From contig JBCBTD010000011.1 of the NCBI GenBank assembly GCA_039818825.1, positions 29,605 to 93,604 on the forward strand: a stretch of 64,000 bases of DNA, in the 5' to 3' direction. Source of the stretch: JBCBTD01 sp039818825 (GTDB taxonomy: Bacteria > Pseudomonadota > Alphaproteobacteria > Geminicoccales > Geminicoccaceae). Position 1 is the first letter of the stretch. Every line of letters starts with the position of its first letter. Under the pieces are notes generated by a model, which worked only from the letters and a program-made list of their open reading frames with translations, was not told where the DNA came from and did no database searches. This document shows, in pieces, positions 61,792 through 64,000 of the stretch. The translations under genes and the position numbers were made by a program.

Positions 61792-64000
61792 GGTCCATGC
61801 CGACGCAGCCGAGCCTGCACCGCCGCCACCGGACCCGCGTCGCCTCACCCGGCGCAGAGCGTGGGCGCGCTTGGTCCTCACCGGCGAGCGGTGGTTGACC
61901 GCTGCCGCCCCGGCGCTCGGCACCGCGGCGATCTTCCTGTCGCTGGGGCTGCTCGGCGTGTGGGGTTTCGTGCCGGGTTGGTTCCATGCCGTCGGCTTGG
62001 TCGCCTCGATCTGCCTCGTGGCGTATCTGGCGCAGCGCGGCTGGCGGCGTTTCGTCGCGGTCGACGAGGCGGCAGTCGACCGTCGTCTGGAAGCCGTGGC
62101 GGCGCTACGTCATCAGCCGCTTCGCGCGCTCGCCGACCGTCCTGCCGGCACACTCGACCCTGCCGGCGCGACGTTGTGGGAGGCGCACCAACGGCGCGAG
62201 CGCGCCCGGATCGAGGCGCTGCGCTTCGTCGGCCCGAAGGCGGTCTTGGCGGTGCGCGATCCGTGGGCGCTCCGGGCGGTGATCGGCCTCGTCCTGGTGA
62301 TCGCTCTGGTCGATGCGGGACCGTCTTGGCGCCAGCGGCTCGCCGACGCCTTCATGCCGCGCTTGGCGTTGGCCGGTCCGGTCGTGCCGATCCGGATGGA
62401 GGTGTGGTTGACGCCGCCGCTCTACACCGGGCAGGCGCCACTGCTGCGCAGTGTGGTGTTGCCGTTGACCGAGCCGATGCCGACCGCCGTGGTACCGGTC
62501 GGCAGCGAGCTGGTGGTGCAGCTTCACGAAGTCGCTGGACCTGAGGAGGTATCCTTGCGCCTCGGGACGACCGACCTCGAGGCCGTCGCGCTCGGGCCTA
62601 GCAGCGTCGAGGCGCAGGCGGTGGTGCGCGAAAGCGGCGCGCTCTCCCTGGGTGCGGATCCCGAGCAGGCGATCGCCGCGCTCGCGATCGAGATCATTCC
62701 AGATCGGTCCCCGACGATCGCGTTCACGGCGCCGCCCGAAGCGACGACGAGAAGTGCGTTGTCGACGAGGTTCGAAGCCGAGGACGACTACGGCGTCGCC
62801 GCCATCGAACTGGAAATCGCGCTAGCCATCCGACCCGAGGAGGTCCAGCGCATCCCGCTCCGCACGTTCGGGCGACCGCGTCCTGCCGTCGAGAGCCAAG
62901 CGATCGTCGATCTGACGCCACATCCGTTCGCCGGGCAGCCGGTCGTCGCCAGGCTGGTCGCGACCGACGTCGCGGATCAGGAAGGGGCGAGCGCTGACAT
63001 GGCGCTGGTTCTGCCGGAGCGGGTATTCCAGCATCCGCTCGCCCGCGCGATCATCGCCTCGCGCAAGCGGTTGGTGGCCGAACCCGACGAGCGGCTGACG
63101 GTGGCGGCCGAGCTGAACATCTTGGCGCAGAGCCCAAGGACCGCCAACTTTCCCGCTGCCGTGCCGCTGTCGCTCCGCGTTGCCTCGACCCGGTTGGTGC
63201 TGAACGACGACGGGTCCGCGGATCGTTCGGTCGTCGATCTGCTTTGGGAAGTCGCGCTGCACGTCGAAGACGGTCAGCTTTCCTTGGCCGAGCGGGATCT
63301 GCGGGACATCGAGCGGGCGCTCCAGGAAGCGCTGGAGCGCGGCGCTGACGAAGCTGAGATCCAAGCGCTGTTGGACGAGTTGGAACAGGCGATCGAGGCA
63401 TTCCTCGATGCGCTCCAGGAGCAGGCGCTGCAGCAGCTGCAGAACGGTGATCCGGACTCGATGGAGCTGCAGCCATTCGACCCCAACGCACGCATGGTCG
63501 ACCGGCAGGACTTCCAAGAGATGATGGACGCGTTGCGCGACGCCATGGAAAGCGGTGCGACCGAACAGGCGCAGCAGATGTTGGCGCAGCTTCGCCAGCT
63601 GCTGGAGAACCTGCAGACTGCGATGCAGATGCCGATGGGCGCCAGCCAAGCACAGCAGAACATGAGCGCGCTCCAGGAGATGATTCGGCGCCAGCAGGAG
63701 TTGATGGATCAATCCTTCCAGCTCGACCGCCAGGGGCAACAAGGCCAACAGGGCCAGCAGCAGCCCGGCCAGCAGGGGCAGCGCGGTCAGGGTGAGGGAG
63801 GCGAAACCCAATCGCCCGGCGACGGCGGTAGCGAGGGCCTCGCTGCACAGCAGGAGGCGCTGCGTCGCGCGCTCGGCGAGCTGATGCGCCAGCTCGGTGA
63901 GGGCGGCCAGGGTATCCCGCAGACCCTGGGGGCCGGTCGCCTGGCCGGGCTGGCCCTGGCCCAATGCCTGCTCCGCGCCACGCATCTCCAGCTCGGACTG
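61792..64000 (+). CDS. TIGR02302/DUF4175 family protein, 3' end beyond window
   Basis: 736 residues are visible and the frame is still open at the window edge. Three membrane helices (about 43-63, 66-83 and 165-182) precede a large periplasmic-looking part with FEAEDDYGVAAIELEIA (about 325). A long helical, Gln/Glu-rich region follows (about 500-620), then a Gln/Gly/Pro-rich low-complexity tract (about 645-675). Hydrophobic N-terminus, DDYGV repeat and Q-rich C-terminus match the TIGR02302 family. It is found next to lysA in many alphaproteobacteria; function unknown. The chosen ATG follows AGGAGCCGCCC. The opposite-strand frame here is a shadow. Confidence 0.88.

Noticed and set aside
62822..63985. 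Minus-strand frame of 387 codons near the window end
   Set aside because: It is opposite a frame that carries the TIGR02302 features and is Leu/Arg/His-rich without motifs.
1..64000. tRNA genes, CRISPR arrays, transposases, phage genes
   Set aside because: I looked for cloverleaf T-arm motifs, regularly spaced repeats and transposase motifs and found none that hold up; the GATTCGAAC at 58012-58020 lies inside the TRAP permease gene.

Overview
The window is high-GC, gene-dense DNA and reads as a chromosomal segment of an alphaproteobacterium, most likely near the Rhodospirillales or a related environmental order. The markers are alphaproteobacterial-type AddB-AddA repair genes, a rplU-rpmA-obgE-proB cluster, a TIGR02302 (DUF4175) protein after argH-lptM-lysA, a RibB with a decayed RibA half, and a complete set of the three signature enzymes of the ethylmalonyl-CoA pathway (Ccr, Ecm, Mcd). 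I see no rRNA, tRNA, CRISPR array, IS element or phage module.

Layout. 1-2.6 kb: the 3' part of a large uncharacterised protein with clearly lower GC than the rest. 2.8-5.5 kb: an SLC13-like anion permease followed directly by glycerate kinase. 5.5-6.2 kb: no convincing gene. 6.2-9.6 kb: a PhnD-type binding protein and a HAMP-PAS-GGDEF-EAL protein in one minus-strand unit, divergent from a SCO1 copper chaperone. 10.5-13.4 kb: a membrane-anchored pentapeptide-repeat protein and a CBS-pair membrane protein. 13.4-18.4 kb, minus strand: an exported NEPFW-motif protein, a DUF2254 membrane protein, then proB, obgE, rpmA and rplU. 18.5-24.9 kb: ribBA, trmO-like, an acyl-CoA synthetase overlapping a TrkH potassium transporter, an isochorismatase-family hydrolase and a LysE exporter. 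25-30 kb: a DUF900 hydrolase, small membrane or exported proteins, YtoQ, DUF808 and an MltB-type lytic transglycosylase.

30.3-35.8 kb is the most interesting block. mcd and ccr lie on the minus strand and ecm is divergent. Together with crotonyl-CoA supply they convert crotonyl-CoA to ethylmalonyl-CoA, methylsuccinyl-CoA and mesaconyl-CoA, so that acetyl-CoA can be assimilated without isocitrate lyase. Here ccr is preceded, in the same uninterrupted reading frame, by a Cro/YdaS-like helix-turn-helix domain, and the short divergent promoter region carries inverted and direct repeats that could be its operator.

36-44.8 kb: M19 dipeptidase, VOC protein, Gfo/Idh/MocA oxidoreductase, an exported zinc metallopeptidase, gluQ coupled to a lipoprotein hydrolase, a carboxylesterase, and a soluble chemoreceptor carrying PilZ. 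44.9-51.6 kb: addB, addA and trxA. 51.6-58.9 kb: a hydrolase-like protein lacking its serine, a class III aminotransferase, zapE, and a TAXI-type TRAP transporter whose binding-protein gene is cut by a single in-frame TAG. 58.4-64 kb: a TlpA-like thioredoxin, divergent from argH, lptM and lysA, which overlap one another, followed by the start of a TIGR02302 gene that runs off the window.
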